Shown: positions 29,213 to 39,130, numbered from the stretch's first letter. The stretch: 64,000 nt of DNA from Pandoraea pneumonica (GCF_902459645.1 NZ_CABPSK010000007.1:162660-226659); one strand, 5' to 3'. The notes: generated by a model from the letters alone, not told the origin. Made by a program: numbers and translations.

Positions 29213-29248
29213 GCCGCGGATTGGCTCGTTATCGTGTATTCGGCAACA

Positions 29249-30043
29249 TCAGCGTGTCACCGCGTCACGTGTCTGTGACATGGCTGAGTCCGCAGCATCG
29301 CCGGGTAAAGATTCGTTGGATTCGTTGGATTCGTTGGATTCGATGGATTCGCTGGGTTCGCTGGCTTGCATCGCACCCATTGGGCCGTGTTCGGCATCGC
29401 CCTCTGGGTGACCGGACGCATCACCGTCCTCGCCAACAGTGCCCACCGCGCCGAACTCACCAGCGCCGCCATCGTGCGCATGAGCGTCCTCGTCGTTGGT
29501 CGGCTCGTGGGGCGGTCCGCTCGGCACAATGCCGGCGACTTCCAGTTGCATGAGCACCATGTTGACCAACGCGTTGACGCTCGGCCGACCGGTTTCGATG
29601 ACAAATGTCGCGCACTCTCGATACAACGCGTCGCGCTCCTGAAACAACTGCTCCAGACGAGCACGCGGGTCTGCGGTTTGCAGCAACGGCCGGTTCTTGT
29701 CGCGACGGGTACGCAGCCATAAGTCGTGCGGCGTGGCGCGCAGATAAACGACCGTGCCGCGCGACTTGATGCGCTCGCGGTTTTCCGCGCGCAGCACCGC
29801 GCCCCCGCCGGTGGCGAGAACGATACCGCTGCGTTGTGTGAGTTCGTCGATGGTATGCGCTTCGCGCTGGCGAAAGCCATCTTCGCCTTCGTGCTCGAAG
29901 ATAACCGGGATGCGCACGCCCGTACGCGCTTCGATCTCATGGTCGGAGTCATAGAACTGCCGTCCGAGACGTCGCGCGACAGCGCGTCCGACCGTGGTCT
30001 TGCCCGCCCCCATCAATCCGACAAGTATTACGTTTTCCAGCAT
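29249..30043 (-). CDS. aroK: Shikimate kinase with long acidic C-terminal tail
   Basis: AroK phosphorylates shikimate at the 3-hydroxyl. From the ATG at 30043 the protein has 264 residues against about 175-185 for typical AroK. The kinase core (1-172) shows the P-loop GLMGAGKTT (9-17), the substrate [11 protein letters not shown], the GGGAVLR loop and the lid RRDKNRPLL. Residues 173-264 form an acidic, low-complexity tail rich in Gly, Asp, Glu and His. It contains [14 protein letters not shown] encoded by 9-bp tandem repeats. A TTG start eight codons upstream is possible. The 5' end lies inside the 3' end of the upstream secretin frame (95-base same-strand overlap). Confidence 0.93.
   Translation of the reverse strand: MLENVILVGLMGAGKTTVGRAVARRLGRQFYDSDHEIEARTGVRIPVIFEHEGEDGFRQREAHTIDELTQRSGIVLATGGGAVLRAENRERIKSRGTVVYLRATPHDLWLRTRRDKNRPLLQTADPRARLEQLFQERDALYRECATFVIETGRPSVNALVNMVLMQLEVAGIVPSGPPHEPTNDEDAHAHDGGAGEFGAVGTVGEDGDASGHPEGDAEHGPMGAMQASEPSESIESNESNESNESLPGDAADSAMSQTRDAVTR
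29311..29364 (-). repeat. Six 9-bp tandem repeats in the aroK tail
   Basis: Plus-strand units ATTCGTTGG x3, ATTCGATGG, ATTCGCTGG, GTTCGCTGG run back to back from 29311 to 29364. The unit is a multiple of three, so copy-number change would alter tail length without breaking the frame. On the coding strand they specify SNE/SIE-type triplets. Confidence 0.9.
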
Positions 30044-32537
30044 GAATCGCTGATATTTGGGTTCCAATCCCTGATGATACCGGGATATGCGTCGGGCGTG
30101 CGGAACGCGTCGCCTCCAAAGACGCCGCCGTCAGCCTCGGATGGCCTGCCGGCAGGTCGTTGACCGGCACGTCAGGATTAGCCTCCGGGGGCACCGAATG
30201 CCGCCGAAACCCCTCGCCGATGGGCGTCGCGTCTGCGCTTCCCTTTGCTGGCGCAGGGTTGGCGGGTGTCATCTCGGCGTCCACACCGCCGGTCTCCGGT
30301 ACCACGCTCGGGGTGATGAACACCAGCAACTCGGTCCGCCGGTCTTCTCCCGACCGATTTCGGAAAAGCGTCCCGAGCAACGGCACGTCGCCTAGCCAAG
30401 GCACCTGAGCGCGCGAATTACGCCGCTCCTCCTGGTAGATCCCCCCAATCGCCACGGTCCCGCCGTTTTCGACCTGCACCTGTGTCTTAACGTGCCGGGT
30501 GTCCACGGCAAAGCCATCCGCCACGGCATGTCCCACACTGTCCTTGCGCACATCTACGTCGAGAATGACCTGACCGTCGGGGGTAATCAGCGGCGTCACC
30601 TCCAGACGCAGCGTCGCCTTACGAAATTGCACCGTCGATGCGTTACGGCGGTTGCTACGCGCCTGATAGGGCAACTCGGTCCCCTGCTCGATCACCGCCT
30701 CGACCTTGTCCGCCGTCACGATCCTCGGCCGCGACACCACTCGCCCTCGGCCGCTAGTTTCCAGCGCCGACAATTCCAGTTGCAGAAAGCGCGTTGCCGA
30801 GCGCCCAAACAACGTGATGGCCAGACTCGGCGGCGCCACGCCGGCCAGGACTGCGGCGGGTAAAGCGCTCTCGATCACGTCGGCGGCACCGCGTCCCACC
30901 GCATTGGCAGGGGCTGGCGGCTCGCCTCCCGCGGCGTTGCCGCCGCGCCGGGGTGTCGCACCGCCCTCATGCGCATTCGCGCCAGTTGCCGCCTTGCTTC
31001 CTTTGGCGCGCGCGTAGTAGCCCGCGAGACTCACCCCCAGCGATTCGCTGAACCTGTCATCCGCTTCGACGATACGTGCCTCGATCAAGACCTGTCGAAC
31101 CGGCACATCGATGCGTGCAATAAACGCGCTCAGCGCCTCAAGCCGCTCCGGCAAGTCAGTGACGAACAGTTGATTCGTGCGGGGATCGGCGATTAGGCTG
31201 CCGCGCGATGACAACAGCCGTTGTGTTTTTCTGTCCTTTTCGCCGATGATGATCTCGCGCAATTCGAGCGCACGCGGATAATTCAGCGTGAAACGCCGGC
31301 TGACCAGCGGCAGCAGGGTCTCGCGCTTGGACGCCGCTTCCAGTTGGGTCTGCTCGTCGGCAAGCAACTCGGCTCTCGGTGCCACCCAATCCACGCCCCC
31401 TACGGAGCGCACGCCCAACCCGGCTGCCCGTATTAGTACGTCGAATGCCGTCGCTGGCGAGACGTTGGCCATTTCGACCTCAAGCGCGCCGCCAACATGT
31501 TCTCCCACCACCAGATTTCGCCCAGTCAGACGGGCGAAAGCCCGAAGGGCCACGGCCGCTTCTACGCCATGAAGTGCCACGCTAACGGGCGTTTGCGCGA
31601 GCGCCTCGGGAGGGTTTGCCGGGCCATCCCAATCCATCGACGAGGCATTGGCCGTTCGCCTGAACGTGACCCGCCGGCGTCCGGCGCGCATCGTGCCGAT
31701 AGGCTCCGCCGGATCGACGGCCAACGGTTGCTGACCTGCCGCTGCCATCGCGACGGCCGGTGGCCCAGGACGGCCCGACAGCGATGCCCGAAACACATCG
31801 ATCGTAGTCGCGGGCATTTGCCACGGCGGCGCAGCCTCAGGCAAACGAGGCAATGACATCGAATCACTTACCACTGTTGGAACGGCTGCGGGCTGCCAGC
31901 GATGCGCGGTCACCGTCGTCTTTAGCGTTGCTTGCACGCCGCTTGGCACTGGCGCCCCCATTTCCGGCGCCTGCAAGTGCATCCGCTCGATTGTCAGATG
32001 ACGCGGCGCACGATCAATCTCCGCGAGCAGGCCGATCAGATCGGCCACAGCCCCCTTCACTTGGATTTCTGCACGCTCGGTCTCAATACCGGATTTCGAA
32101 CTCGTCTCGCCGGGGCGTGCCGTCTCCAACGCCATGCCACCTCGGGCCACGAGCGATTCCAAGTCGGACCGCCACTTGTCCTCTGGTCCACCCCCGGCAG
32201 CCATTGGCAGAAGGCGCTCCCACGCGACCGTCTCAGCCTCGGCGCTTTGTAGCGTTGCACTCAACTGCGGCAAGCGGCTGGCTTGCACCACTGCACGGTC
32301 CAACGCCGCTTGCGCCGTCTCAGTATCGTGTTTTAGCGACATGCGGACCGGCAGCCCAACAAGCCACCATATCGACCAAGCCAACGTAAAGCCGATCAGC
32401 ACTGCAACTGCGCCGAGCGCTGCGCGCACAGAACTAGGCCACTCCAGCGGTGACACCGAAGTCCATCGATGCCAACGCTCGACCAGATCGGCCAACAGGT
32501 CGCGGACATCGGCTGACGAATGACGCTCATTGGTCAT
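29949..32537 (-). CDS. pilQ: PilO-PilQ fusion: inner-membrane pilus subunit joined to secretin
   Basis: One 862-codon frame combines two pilus-machine parts. Residues 1-30 are cytoplasmic, about 41-62 is a transmembrane helix after the PilO-like LEWPSSVR, 66-115 are helical, and about 120-215 match the PilO ferredoxin-like region. Residues 220-310 are Pro-rich linker with no intact PilP domain. From about 313 the secretin begins: an STN/N0 domain ([20 protein letters not shown]), N1 ([16 protein letters not shown]), a Gly/Ala linker, the secretin barrel (about 569-742) with [14 protein letters not shown], then a 120-residue tail. No secretin signal peptide exists. It overlaps pilN by 11 bases and aroK by 95. 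The locus order pilM-N-O/Q-aroK-aroB is the standard one. Confidence 0.85.
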   Translation of the reverse strand: MTNERHSSADVRDLLADLVERWHRWTSVSPLEWPSSVRAALGAVAVLIGFTLAWSIWWLVGLPVRMSLKHDTETAQAALDRAVVQASRLPQLSATLQSAEAETVAWERLLPMAAGGGPEDKWRSDLESLVARGGMALETARPGETSSKSGIETERAEIQVKGAVADLIGLLAEIDRAPRHLTIERMHLQAPEMGAPVPSGVQATLKTTVTAHRWQPAAVPTVVSDSMSLPRLPEAAPPWQMPATTIDVFRASLSGRPGPPAVAMAAAGQQPLAVDPAEPIGTMRAGRRRVTFRRTANASSMDWDGPANPPEALAQTPVSVALHGVEAAVALRAFARLTGRNLVVGEHVGGALEVEMANVSPATAFDVLIRAAGLGVRSVGGVDWVAPRAELLADEQTQLEAASKRETLLPLVSRRFTLNYPRALELREIIIGEKDRKTQRLLSSRGSLIADPRTNQLFVTDLPERLEALSAFIARIDVPVRQVLIEARIVEADDRFSESLGVSLAGYYARAKGSKAATGANAHEGGATPRRGGNAAGGEPPAPANAVGRGAADVIESALPAAVLAGVAPPSLAITLFGRSATRFLQLELSALETSGRGRVVSRPRIVTADKVEAVIEQGTELPYQARSNRRNASTVQFRKATLRLEVTPLITPDGQVILDVDVRKDSVGHAVADGFAVDTRHVKTQVQVENGGTVAIGGIYQEERRNSRAQVPWLGDVPLLGTLFRNRSGEDRRTELLVFITPSVVPETGGVDAEMTPANPAPAKGSADATPIGEGFRRHSVPPEANPDVPVNDLPAGHPRLTAASLEATRSARPTHIPVSSGIGTQISAIHAGKRNTCRIDGGGQDHGRTRCRATSRTAVL

Positions 32538-33186
32538 CGAGTGGCTCCTCCTGATCCCACATCTCGTCGGCCGTCAGCGCAGAGGCTGCGGCGGGCCGAT
32601 CCTCGACGCGTAGGGCGAACCGTCGGATGGCTGGCAGTGACGATGGCGGATTGGCCCCCACGAGTTGGTGAGCGACGCCCTCGGGTATCAGGCTTGATTC
32701 GACCTCCGAGACCTTCTTTACCCACGGCAAACTGCGCAATCGCTTCTGCAATTCCCGCACGCGTGATTGCGTTGTCGCGTAACCGTCGACATGCCACTGA
32801 TGGCCATCGAGTTTGACGTCCGCCAGACGTACGCCATCCGCACATGCGCGGATCACGTCGAGTAGATGGCCAGCGACATCTTGCCGTCGGGCCACCAGCG
32901 CAAGCGCCGCCTGACGGTGAGCCCTCATACGCGCCAACGCCCGTTGTGCGACGTCGAACGACACAACCTTCGCATCCAAACGTTGGCGCGCCTCGCGCAG
33001 GGTCAACAACTGCGTTTTCGCGCCACGACGCAGATGCAAATCCCAAACGATCGGGACCAGCGTCAACGACACACCGGCTAGCGCGAGTCCCGCCCACACC
33101 CGCCACTGGCGGCGAAAATCCCGCTGACGGCGCTGCGCGAGCGTAGGCAGCAAATCGACGAGGGGAAGCTTGGGCATCACTGCCAT
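32527..33186 (-). CDS. pilN: PilN-like pilus assembly protein
   Basis: PilN is a bitopic inner-membrane protein that links cytoplasmic PilM to periplasmic PilO. The 219-residue product begins with MPKLPLVDLLP within its first residues, the equivalent of the INLLP motif by which PilN binds PilM. A membrane helix follows (about 30-48) and then a helical periplasmic part with RVRELQKRLRSLPWVKKVSEVESS. Starts at 33186 or 33177 both overlap the pilM stop; the second gives the classic TGATG arrangement. The C-terminal residues 170-219 are extended and acidic. Confidence 0.8.
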   Translation of the reverse strand: MAVMPKLPLVDLLPTLAQRRQRDFRRQWRVWAGLALAGVSLTLVPIVWDLHLRRGAKTQLLTLREARQRLDAKVVSFDVAQRALARMRAHRQAALALVARRQDVAGHLLDVIRACADGVRLADVKLDGHQWHVDGYATTQSRVRELQKRLRSLPWVKKVSEVESSLIPEGVAHQLVGANPPSSLPAIRRFALRVEDRPAAASALTADEMWDQEEPLDDQ

Positions 33187-34256
33187 GAGACCCCCTGCAT
33201 CGACATGGCGCGCAACGCCAAACCGCAAGCCACGGCAAGTGACGTGCGCTCAGCGAAGCGCACTTGTTGATTGGCTGGTCCCTCGGCGGCATCGAATCGT
33301 CTGAGCGGATCAAACGGCTGCGCAGGAATACTGCAAGCCAACGCGAGCGCATCGCATATCGCAGCCAACACCCCCGGCGTTGCCCCTTGCGTCGCCACAT
33401 GCAACGAGCCTGCCACGACCGGCAGTCGGCCAAGCCATTCGCGCACCACACTCGCCAAGGCGTCGGGACTACCGTTCACGCCATCGAAACGCTCGCGCAC
33501 GTCGGCCACGCAGCGATGCGCGTCAAATACCGCCAGATCGAGATCGTGGTCGCTGACCTGGAGCAACGCGATCGGTGACGCGCCCCTCTTGTCCCTCGCC
33601 TCAGATGGATCGCATGAATTTCGCAGACCGGAGTCGCCCGCTGCGGGCCACGCCCACTGAAAGGCTCGACGCCCGGCGGCATGCGCCACGTCGACGGCGT
33701 GCACACGCAGGCCCGCCATTTCCAGCGCGGCAAGGCGGTCGTCCACGAGTTCGGCCTCGCAGGCATATAACCGCAAACGATGGCTCCCCGGCTCAGCCCA
33801 CGTCACGCCGACGCGGGTGCGTGGGCCCGGCCCGCCGTCCCCCGGCAATAGGCGTGCTGCGTGCCGCTCACACCAGGCGTGCAAGGCGCGCACCGGCATA
33901 TCCGGCGGGTAGTCGATCACGTGGGTTTTCAGCAGATGCGCTGGCAAGGCCAGCACCACCGTATCGTCGCGCAGCCCCACCGCACTCGTGCCGACCCGAT
34001 CCAGCAGTTCCCCGAGCCGCCGTGCCGCGGCTTCCGGCCTTGCCAGCAGCCCGCCGCGCAGTACATCGTCCTCAAGCGCCGCCGCACCGTATGCGTCGAG
34101 ACGCAGCTTTGCCGGGCCCGCGACGCGGGTCAGGCGAACAAACTGCAGGGTTCCCCCGTCAAAGTGAATACCGCATCCGCCACCATTCAGGCGCGGAAGA
34201 ACGGCGGCCAAGGGGTGAGACATGTGGCGCAAGCTGCGCAGAACCGCTTCGATCAT
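33177..34256 (-). CDS. pilM: PilM-like actin-fold pilus assembly protein
   Basis: PilM is a cytoplasmic actin-like ATPase that docks on the PilN N-terminus. The ATG at 34256 has a GGGAGG ribosome site seven bases upstream, giving 359 residues. CGIHFDGGTLQFVRL is the PilM phosphate-1-like opening, VVLALPAHLLKTHVIDYPP is the conserved second block, and LQVSDHDLDLAVFD follows. The sequence is more divergent and Arg/Ala-rich than in piliated model species. It is the first gene of the operon, divergent from mrcA. Confidence 0.82.
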   Translation of the reverse strand: MIEAVLRSLRHMSHPLAAVLPRLNGGGCGIHFDGGTLQFVRLTRVAGPAKLRLDAYGAAALEDDVLRGGLLARPEAAARRLGELLDRVGTSAVGLRDDTVVLALPAHLLKTHVIDYPPDMPVRALHAWCERHAARLLPGDGGPGPRTRVGVTWAEPGSHRLRLYACEAELVDDRLAALEMAGLRVHAVDVAHAAGRRAFQWAWPAAGDSGLRNSCDPSEARDKRGASPIALLQVSDHDLDLAVFDAHRCVADVRERFDGVNGSPDALASVVREWLGRLPVVAGSLHVATQGATPGVLAAICDALALACSIPAQPFDPLRRFDAAEGPANQQVRFAERTSLAVACGLALRAMSMQGVSWQ

Positions 34257-34489
34257 GACGTGCCTCCCATGTGGGTCGATGTCGATGCGATCGATCCTAG
34301 CCATCGCTGGCGCGGCGTCCAATCGGACCAATCCGAATCAGGAGGCGATGGCGGCGGTTCGTTTTGCTTTCGGAATCTCTGCCGCTTTTTTCTCGGCTTT
34401 GTCCGAACGCGCATGTTCCCGAAATCCCATTTCGATCATTCCCGGCAAAGGGTTGCGGGACGTTCGGGGGGACATCGCTAACCGTTCGT

Positions 34490-34495
34490 TATAAT
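34490..34495 (+). promoter_or_regulatory. Likely mrcA -10 element
   Basis: A perfect TATAAT lies 28 bases before the mrcA ATG on the plus strand. The region 17 bases upstream is G-rich and gives no good -35, so the promoter may need an activator. The divergent gap 34257-34522 otherwise shows nothing. Confidence 0.45.
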
Positions 34496-34522
34496 CGGCC
34501 CATTGTTTTTTTCGGTTCCCCC

Positions 34523-36925
34523 ATGGCAAGCACACCCCAAACAGAGACCCCACGCGAAAAGCGCCCACCCAAGCCGCGCCGCTCCATCTGGCTGCGCATC
34601 GTTTTGTGGTTCGTCGGCCTGATCGCCGCGATGCTCGTGTGTGGCGCGTTGCTGGCGGGGTACATCCTGGTGGTGATGACGCCGCAATTGCCGTCGCTCG
34701 ACACGATCGTCGACTACCGGCCGAAGATTCCGCTGCGCATCTATACCGCCGACGAAATTCAGATCGGCGAGTTCGGCGAAGAACGCCGCAACCTCGTGCG
34801 CTTTGCCGATATTCCGGACGTGATGAAAAAAGCCGTCCTCGCGATCGAGGACGACCGCTTCTATCAGCACGGCGGCGTCGATTTCATCGGGATCTTCCGC
34901 GCAGGTGTGGCGAACTTCGCACGAGGCGGGTCGTCGCAGGGCGCCAGCACGATCACGATGCAGGTCGCGCGTAACTTCTTCCTGTCGAGCGAAAAGACCT
35001 ATACGCGCAAGATCTACGAAGCGCTGCTGGCTTGTAAGATCGAATCACGCCTGACGAAGGATCAGATTCTCGAGCTGTACATGAATCAGATCTACCTCGG
35101 CGAGCGCGCGTACGGCTTCGCGAGCGCCGCGCGGGTGTATTTCGGCAAGGACATCAAGGACGTCACGCTCGCCGAAGCGGCGATGCTGGCCGGGTTGCCC
35201 AAGGCGCCCTCGGCTTACAACCCGATCGTCAACTACAAGCGTGCTCGCGTGCGTCAGGAGTACATCCTCAAGCGGATGTACGACCTCGGCTACATCTCGA
35301 AGACGGAATACGATCAGGCAATTGCGCAAGAGCTGGTCGTGCGCGGCCTTGGCAGCGAGTTCAGCGTACATGCGGGCTACGTGGCGGAAATGGTGCGTCA
35401 GTTGCTCTACGCGCAGTTCAAGGACGAGATCTACACGCGCGGCTTTAACGTCTACACCACGATCAATTCGGCCGATCAGGAGGCCGCCTACGAAGCCCTG
35501 CGCGCGGGCGTGATGGCTTACGAACTGCGGCACGGCTATCGCGGCCCGGAGGCCAATATCGACTTGCCGAGCGATCAGGACGAGCGCGAGCAGTTGATCG
35601 ACGACACACTGGTCGAGCATCCGGACAGCGGCGATATGGTGGCGGCCGTTGTGCTCGCCGCGTCGCCGCAGCAAGTGAAGGCAGTGCTGCTCAACGGCGA
35701 CGACGTGAATGTGACCGGCGACGGACTGCGTTTTGCCGCAGCCGGGTTGAGCGCCAAAGCGCAGCCTAAGCAGAAGATTCGCCCCGGCTCGGTCATCCGC
35801 GTGACGAAGGACGCGAAGGACAATTGGCGCATCGTGCAGATGCCCGATATCGAAGCGGCGTTCGTTTCACTCGATCCGCAGAACGGTGCGATCCGCTCGC
35901 TGGTCGGCGGCTTCGACTTCAACCGAAATAAGTTCAATCACGTCACGCAGGCGTGGCGTCAGCCGGGGTCGAGCTTCAAGCCGTTCATCTACTCGGCGGC
36001 CCTGGAAAAGGGCTTCGCCCCGGCAACGATCATCAACGACGGGCCGCTCTACTTCACTGCTGCGCAAACGGGCGGTCAGCCGTGGGAGCCGAAGAATTAT
36101 GGCGGCGGCTTCGAAGGACCGATGCCCATGCGCGTTGCGCTGATGCGCTCGCGCAACCTCGTGTCCATTCGGATCTTGCAGAGCATCACCCCGGGCTACG
36201 CGCAGAAGTACATCGCACGCTTCGGGTTCGAAGCCGACAAGCATCCCGCCTATTTGCCGATGGCACTGGGTGCGGGCATGGTCACGCCGCTGCAAATGGC
36301 TAGCGCCTACTCCGTGTTTGCCAATGGCGGCTTCCGTGTGAACCCGTTCATCGTGGCGCGCATTACCGACTCGAAGGGCAACGTCATCATGGAAGAGAAG
36401 CCGGCCATGGCTGGCGACGAAGCCATTCGTGCCATTCCGGCCCGCAATGCCTTCATCATGAATTCGATGTTGCACGATGTGGCGACGCGCGGTACGGCAG
36501 CGAAAACGAACGTGCTCAAGCGCAACGATCTGGCCGGCAAGACCGGCACGACCAACGATTCGCACGATGCGTGGTTCGCGGGTTATCAATCGCAATTGGT
36601 CGGCGTGGCGTGGATCGGGTTCGATCAACCTCGGAACTTGGGCGATCGGGAAACGGGGGGCGGCCTCGCGTTGCCGATCTGGATCGACTACATGACCAAG
36701 GCGCTGCGAGGTGTACCGGAATCGACTCGCCCTGTGCCGCCAGGGATCATTCAAGCGAATGGCGACTACTTCTACGACGACTATCCGCCGGGCAAAGCCG
36801 TCAGTACGGTGGGTCTGAGCGCCGAGACCGCGCCGGACGGCTCGACGACCAGCGCGCCGACGCCCGGGCCGGTCGATACGCAGGAACGGCAGCGCATTCT
36901 GGATATGTTCAACAACAAGCCCTGA
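34523..36925 (+). CDS. mrcA: Penicillin-binding protein 1A
   Basis: This is a bifunctional peptidoglycan glycosyltransferase/transpeptidase. The 800-residue protein has a basic cytoplasmic N-terminus and a signal anchor (about 24-50). The GT51 domain carries the catalytic glutamate in EDDRFYQHGG (about 109). An OB-like insert and the transpeptidase domain follow, with Ser483-Ser-Phe-Lys486, an SRN motif and KTGT starting at Lys673. The C-terminal tail is Thr/Pro-rich. Its divergence from pilMNOPQ is a conserved proteobacterial arrangement. Confidence 0.97.
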   Translation: MASTPQTETPREKRPPKPRRSIWLRIVLWFVGLIAAMLVCGALLAGYILVVMTPQLPSLDTIVDYRPKIPLRIYTADEIQIGEFGEERRNLVRFADIPDVMKKAVLAIEDDRFYQHGGVDFIGIFRAGVANFARGGSSQGASTITMQVARNFFLSSEKTYTRKIYEALLACKIESRLTKDQILELYMNQIYLGERAYGFASAARVYFGKDIKDVTLAEAAMLAGLPKAPSAYNPIVNYKRARVRQEYILKRMYDLGYISKTEYDQAIAQELVVRGLGSEFSVHAGYVAEMVRQLLYAQFKDEIYTRGFNVYTTINSADQEAAYEALRAGVMAYELRHGYRGPEANIDLPSDQDEREQLIDDTLVEHPDSGDMVAAVVLAASPQQVKAVLLNGDDVNVTGDGLRFAAAGLSAKAQPKQKIRPGSVIRVTKDAKDNWRIVQMPDIEAAFVSLDPQNGAIRSLVGGFDFNRNKFNHVTQAWRQPGSSFKPFIYSAALEKGFAPATIINDGPLYFTAAQTGGQPWEPKNYGGGFEGPMPMRVALMRSRNLVSIRILQSITPGYAQKYIARFGFEADKHPAYLPMALGAGMVTPLQMASAYSVFANGGFRVNPFIVARITDSKGNVIMEEKPAMAGDEAIRAIPARNAFIMNSMLHDVATRGTAAKTNVLKRNDLAGKTGTTNDSHDAWFAGYQSQLVGVAWIGFDQPRNLGDRETGGGLALPIWIDYMTKALRGVPESTRPVPPGIIQANGDYFYDDYPPGKAVSTVGLSAETAPDGSTTSAPTPGPVDTQERQRILDMFNNKP

Positions 36926-37014
36926 CGGCGGCCGCCAAGACATCGGCGGCCACGTGCAAGGGGTGCAGCGGGCGCGTGTTTAACGCCGCGCACCGATGCT
37001 AACGAAGGCAAACG

Positions 37015-37058
37015 AAAACGGCGCAGGTATCTCTCACGAGATCCTGCGCCGTTTTTTT
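37015..37058 (+). terminator. Strong intrinsic terminator after mrcA
   Basis: AAAACGGCGCAGG (37015-37027) pairs with CCTGCGCCGTTTT (37043-37055). The loop itself can pair ATCTC with GAGAT, and a T run follows. It stands about 90 bases after the mrcA stop and can also serve the convergent cyaY transcript. Confidence 0.95.
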
Positions 37059-37140
37059 GACCGGCAGCGGAACATGCAGCACCCGGTGATCTCCCGACGA
37101 AGCGGGCCATCGCCGGAAGCACACGTCGCGTGCGACTTCG

Positions 37141-37461
37141 TCAGTTCGCCTGGAGCGTCACCGTCTCATTGGCCTGTTGCGACGCGAAACGCGAGAGCGC
37201 CTCGAACAGTTCGGAATCGTCGCGGGTGTCGCGCCATTCGTCGCCCTTCAGACGGAAGTGATAGCCGCCCGAGCGCGCCGCCACCCAGATTTCGCTCATC
37301 GGCGTTTGCAGATTGACGATAATTTTGCTGCCATCGTCAAACTCGAGCGTCAGCACATTGCCGGTACGCTCGCAATCGATGTCCACGTCGCTGTCTTCGA
37401 CAGCTGCCTCGACCCGCGCCAGTACGGCCTCGGCGAGCGCCAGGAATTCACTTTCCGTCAT
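37141..37461 (-). CDS. cyaY: CyaY, frataxin homologue
   Basis: CyaY binds iron and modulates IscS-dependent Fe-S cluster assembly. I chose the ATG at 37461 because GGAG lies six bases upstream and the resulting 106 residues match the length and opening of E. coli CyaY (MTESEFLALAEAVL against MNDSEFHRLADQLW). ATGs at 37485 and 37494 would add 8-11 residues. The acidic helix-1 ridge (EDSDVDIDCE), the conserved LTLEFDDGSKIIVN, and W in EIWVAARSGGYHF are present. It is divergent from lptM. Confidence 0.93.
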   Translation of the reverse strand: MTESEFLALAEAVLARVEAAVEDSDVDIDCERTGNVLTLEFDDGSKIIVNLQTPMSEIWVAARSGGYHFRLKGDEWRDTRDDSELFEALSRFASQQANETVTLQAN

Positions 37462-37518
37462 GCTAAACTCCACGGTTTGCGTCATCGATTGCATGCCGCA
37501 CCACGCGGCGATACCCCC

Positions 37519-37746
37519 ATGACAGCACCTATTCGAACCTGCGCGATTGTAGCCTCGATTGCCCTGCTAAGCGTATTAGCCGGTTGCGGTCAGGCTGGCC
37601 CCCTTTACTTCCCCGCGAAGCCGGTCAAACCGACCCCGCCGCCGGGTGCCCCGGTACCGCCGCCGCCGCTCGTTCCCGAGCCGCAGCGTGGCCCGTCGGT
37701 CGAAGTGCCGCCGGCAGCCTCGTTGCCCGCCGCCAAACCGGAGTAA
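37519..37746 (+). CDS. lptM: LptM-like small lipoprotein (YifL family)
   Basis: This 75-residue lipoprotein has lipobox LAGC (Cys23) followed by GQAGPLYFP, the hallmark of the LptM/YifL family. LptM assists disulfide maturation of the LptDE LPS translocon. The mature part is a Pro-rich tail. As in E. coli (yifL near cyaY and dapF) it lies between cyaY and a diaminopimelate-pathway gene, here lysA. Confidence 0.9.
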   Translation: MTAPIRTCAIVASIALLSVLAGCGQAGPLYFPAKPVKPTPPPGAPVPPPPLVPEPQRGPSVEVPPAASLPAAKPE

Positions 37747-37867
37747 GCTTGTCGGCACTGGTATCAGAAGCCCCTGGGTTTCCGATGGCGTGCCCGAGCA
37801 CCCTCTTCCGCTTGTAGTTTGTTGTGCGCCGCCGTGCGCGCCCTTGCCGATCACCCGAGTTTCCGCG

Positions 37868-39130
37868 ATGTCCAACGCCTTCTTCTCTTACCGCGACGAC
37901 GTACTCCATGCCGAAGGCGTGGCCCTGCCCGCACTCGCCGAACGCTTCGGCACGCCTTTGTACGTGTATTCGAAGGCAGCGCTGACAACGGCTTATCAGG
38001 CTTACGCCAAAGCGTGCGAGGGTCGCAACGCGGCAGTCCATTACGCGGCCAAGGCCAACTCGAATCTGGCGGTGCTCGGCGTGTTCGCCAAGCTTGGCGC
38101 TGGGTTCGACATCGTTTCGGCCGGTGAACTCGCACGCGTGATCGCCGCAGGCGGCGATGCGCGCCGCGTGGTCTTCTCCGGTGTGGGCAAGCATGCCGAC
38201 GAGATGCGCTATGCGCTCGAAAAGGACGTGTTCTGCTTCAACGTCGAATCGCGCCCCGAACTCGACCGATTGAACGAAGTGGCAGGGCAGGTCGGCAAGC
38301 GCGCTCGCGTATCGCTGCGCGTGAATCCGAACGTCGATGCCAAGACGCACCCGTATATCTCTACCGGTCTGCGCGGCAACAAGTTCGGTGTCGCGTATGA
38401 AGAGGCGTTCGATGCCTACCGCGCCGCCGCGTCGATGCCGAACCTCGAAGTCGTCGGTATCGATTGCCACATCGGCTCGCAGATCACCGAAATCTCGCCG
38501 TACCTCGACGCGATCGACAAGCTTCTCGATCTGGTCGAAAAGCTCGATGACGCAGGCATTTCGCTGCACCACATCGATGTGGGCGGTGGCCTCGGCATTC
38601 AGTACACGGACGAAGCGCCGCCGGACATCACCGCCTTTGCCACCACGGTCATCGACCATATCGCCAAGCGTGGACACTCGCATCGCCAGGTGTTGTTCGA
38701 ACCGGGCCGCTCGCTGGTGGGTAACGCCGGCGTGCTGCTCACGCGCGTGGAATTCCTCAAGCCCGGTGAAACCAAGAACTTTGCGATCGTCGACGCGGCC
38801 ATGAACGATCTGGCCCGCCCGGCAATGTACGAGGCCTATCACGCCATCGACCCGGTGGTGCGCCGCGCCAGCGACGTGGCGACCTACGATGTCGTCGGCC
38901 CCGTGTGCGAAAGCGGCGACTGGCTCGGCCGCGATCGCGCCCTGGCGATTGCCGCTGACGACCTGCTGGCCATCCGCTCGGCCGGTGCGTATGGGTTCAC
39001 GATGAGCTCGAACTACAATACGCGCCCGCGTGCGGCCGAAGTCATGGTCGACGGCGTCGACGCCTTCCTCGTGCGCGAACGCGAGACAGTCGAATCGCTG
39101 TTTGCTGGCGAACGTCTGCTGCCGGCTTAA
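37868..39130 (+). CDS. lysA: Diaminopimelate decarboxylase
   Basis: LysA performs the last step of lysine biosynthesis. From the ATG at 37868 it is 420 residues with the PLP lysine in VHYAAKANSN (Lys62), HIGSQI, the GGGLGIQY phosphate loop, EPGRSLV, and the catalytic cysteine in VCESGDWLG. It follows lptM by 121 bases on the same strand. Confidence 0.97.
   Translation: MSNAFFSYRDDVLHAEGVALPALAERFGTPLYVYSKAALTTAYQAYAKACEGRNAAVHYAAKANSNLAVLGVFAKLGAGFDIVSAGELARVIAAGGDARRVVFSGVGKHADEMRYALEKDVFCFNVESRPELDRLNEVAGQVGKRARVSLRVNPNVDAKTHPYISTGLRGNKFGVAYEEAFDAYRAAASMPNLEVVGIDCHIGSQITEISPYLDAIDKLLDLVEKLDDAGISLHHIDVGGGLGIQYTDEAPPDITAFATTVIDHIAKRGHSHRQVLFEPGRSLVGNAGVLLTRVEFLKPGETKNFAIVDAAMNDLARPAMYEAYHAIDPVVRRASDVATYDVVGPVCESGDWLGRDRALAIAADDLLAIRSAGAYGFTMSSNYNTRPRAAEVMVDGVDAFLVRERETVESLFAGERLLPA

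Noticed and set aside
29311-29364. CRISPR-like or minisatellite locus
   Set aside because: The repeats are contiguous 9-mers without spacers, inside the aroK frame; they are coding tandem repeats.
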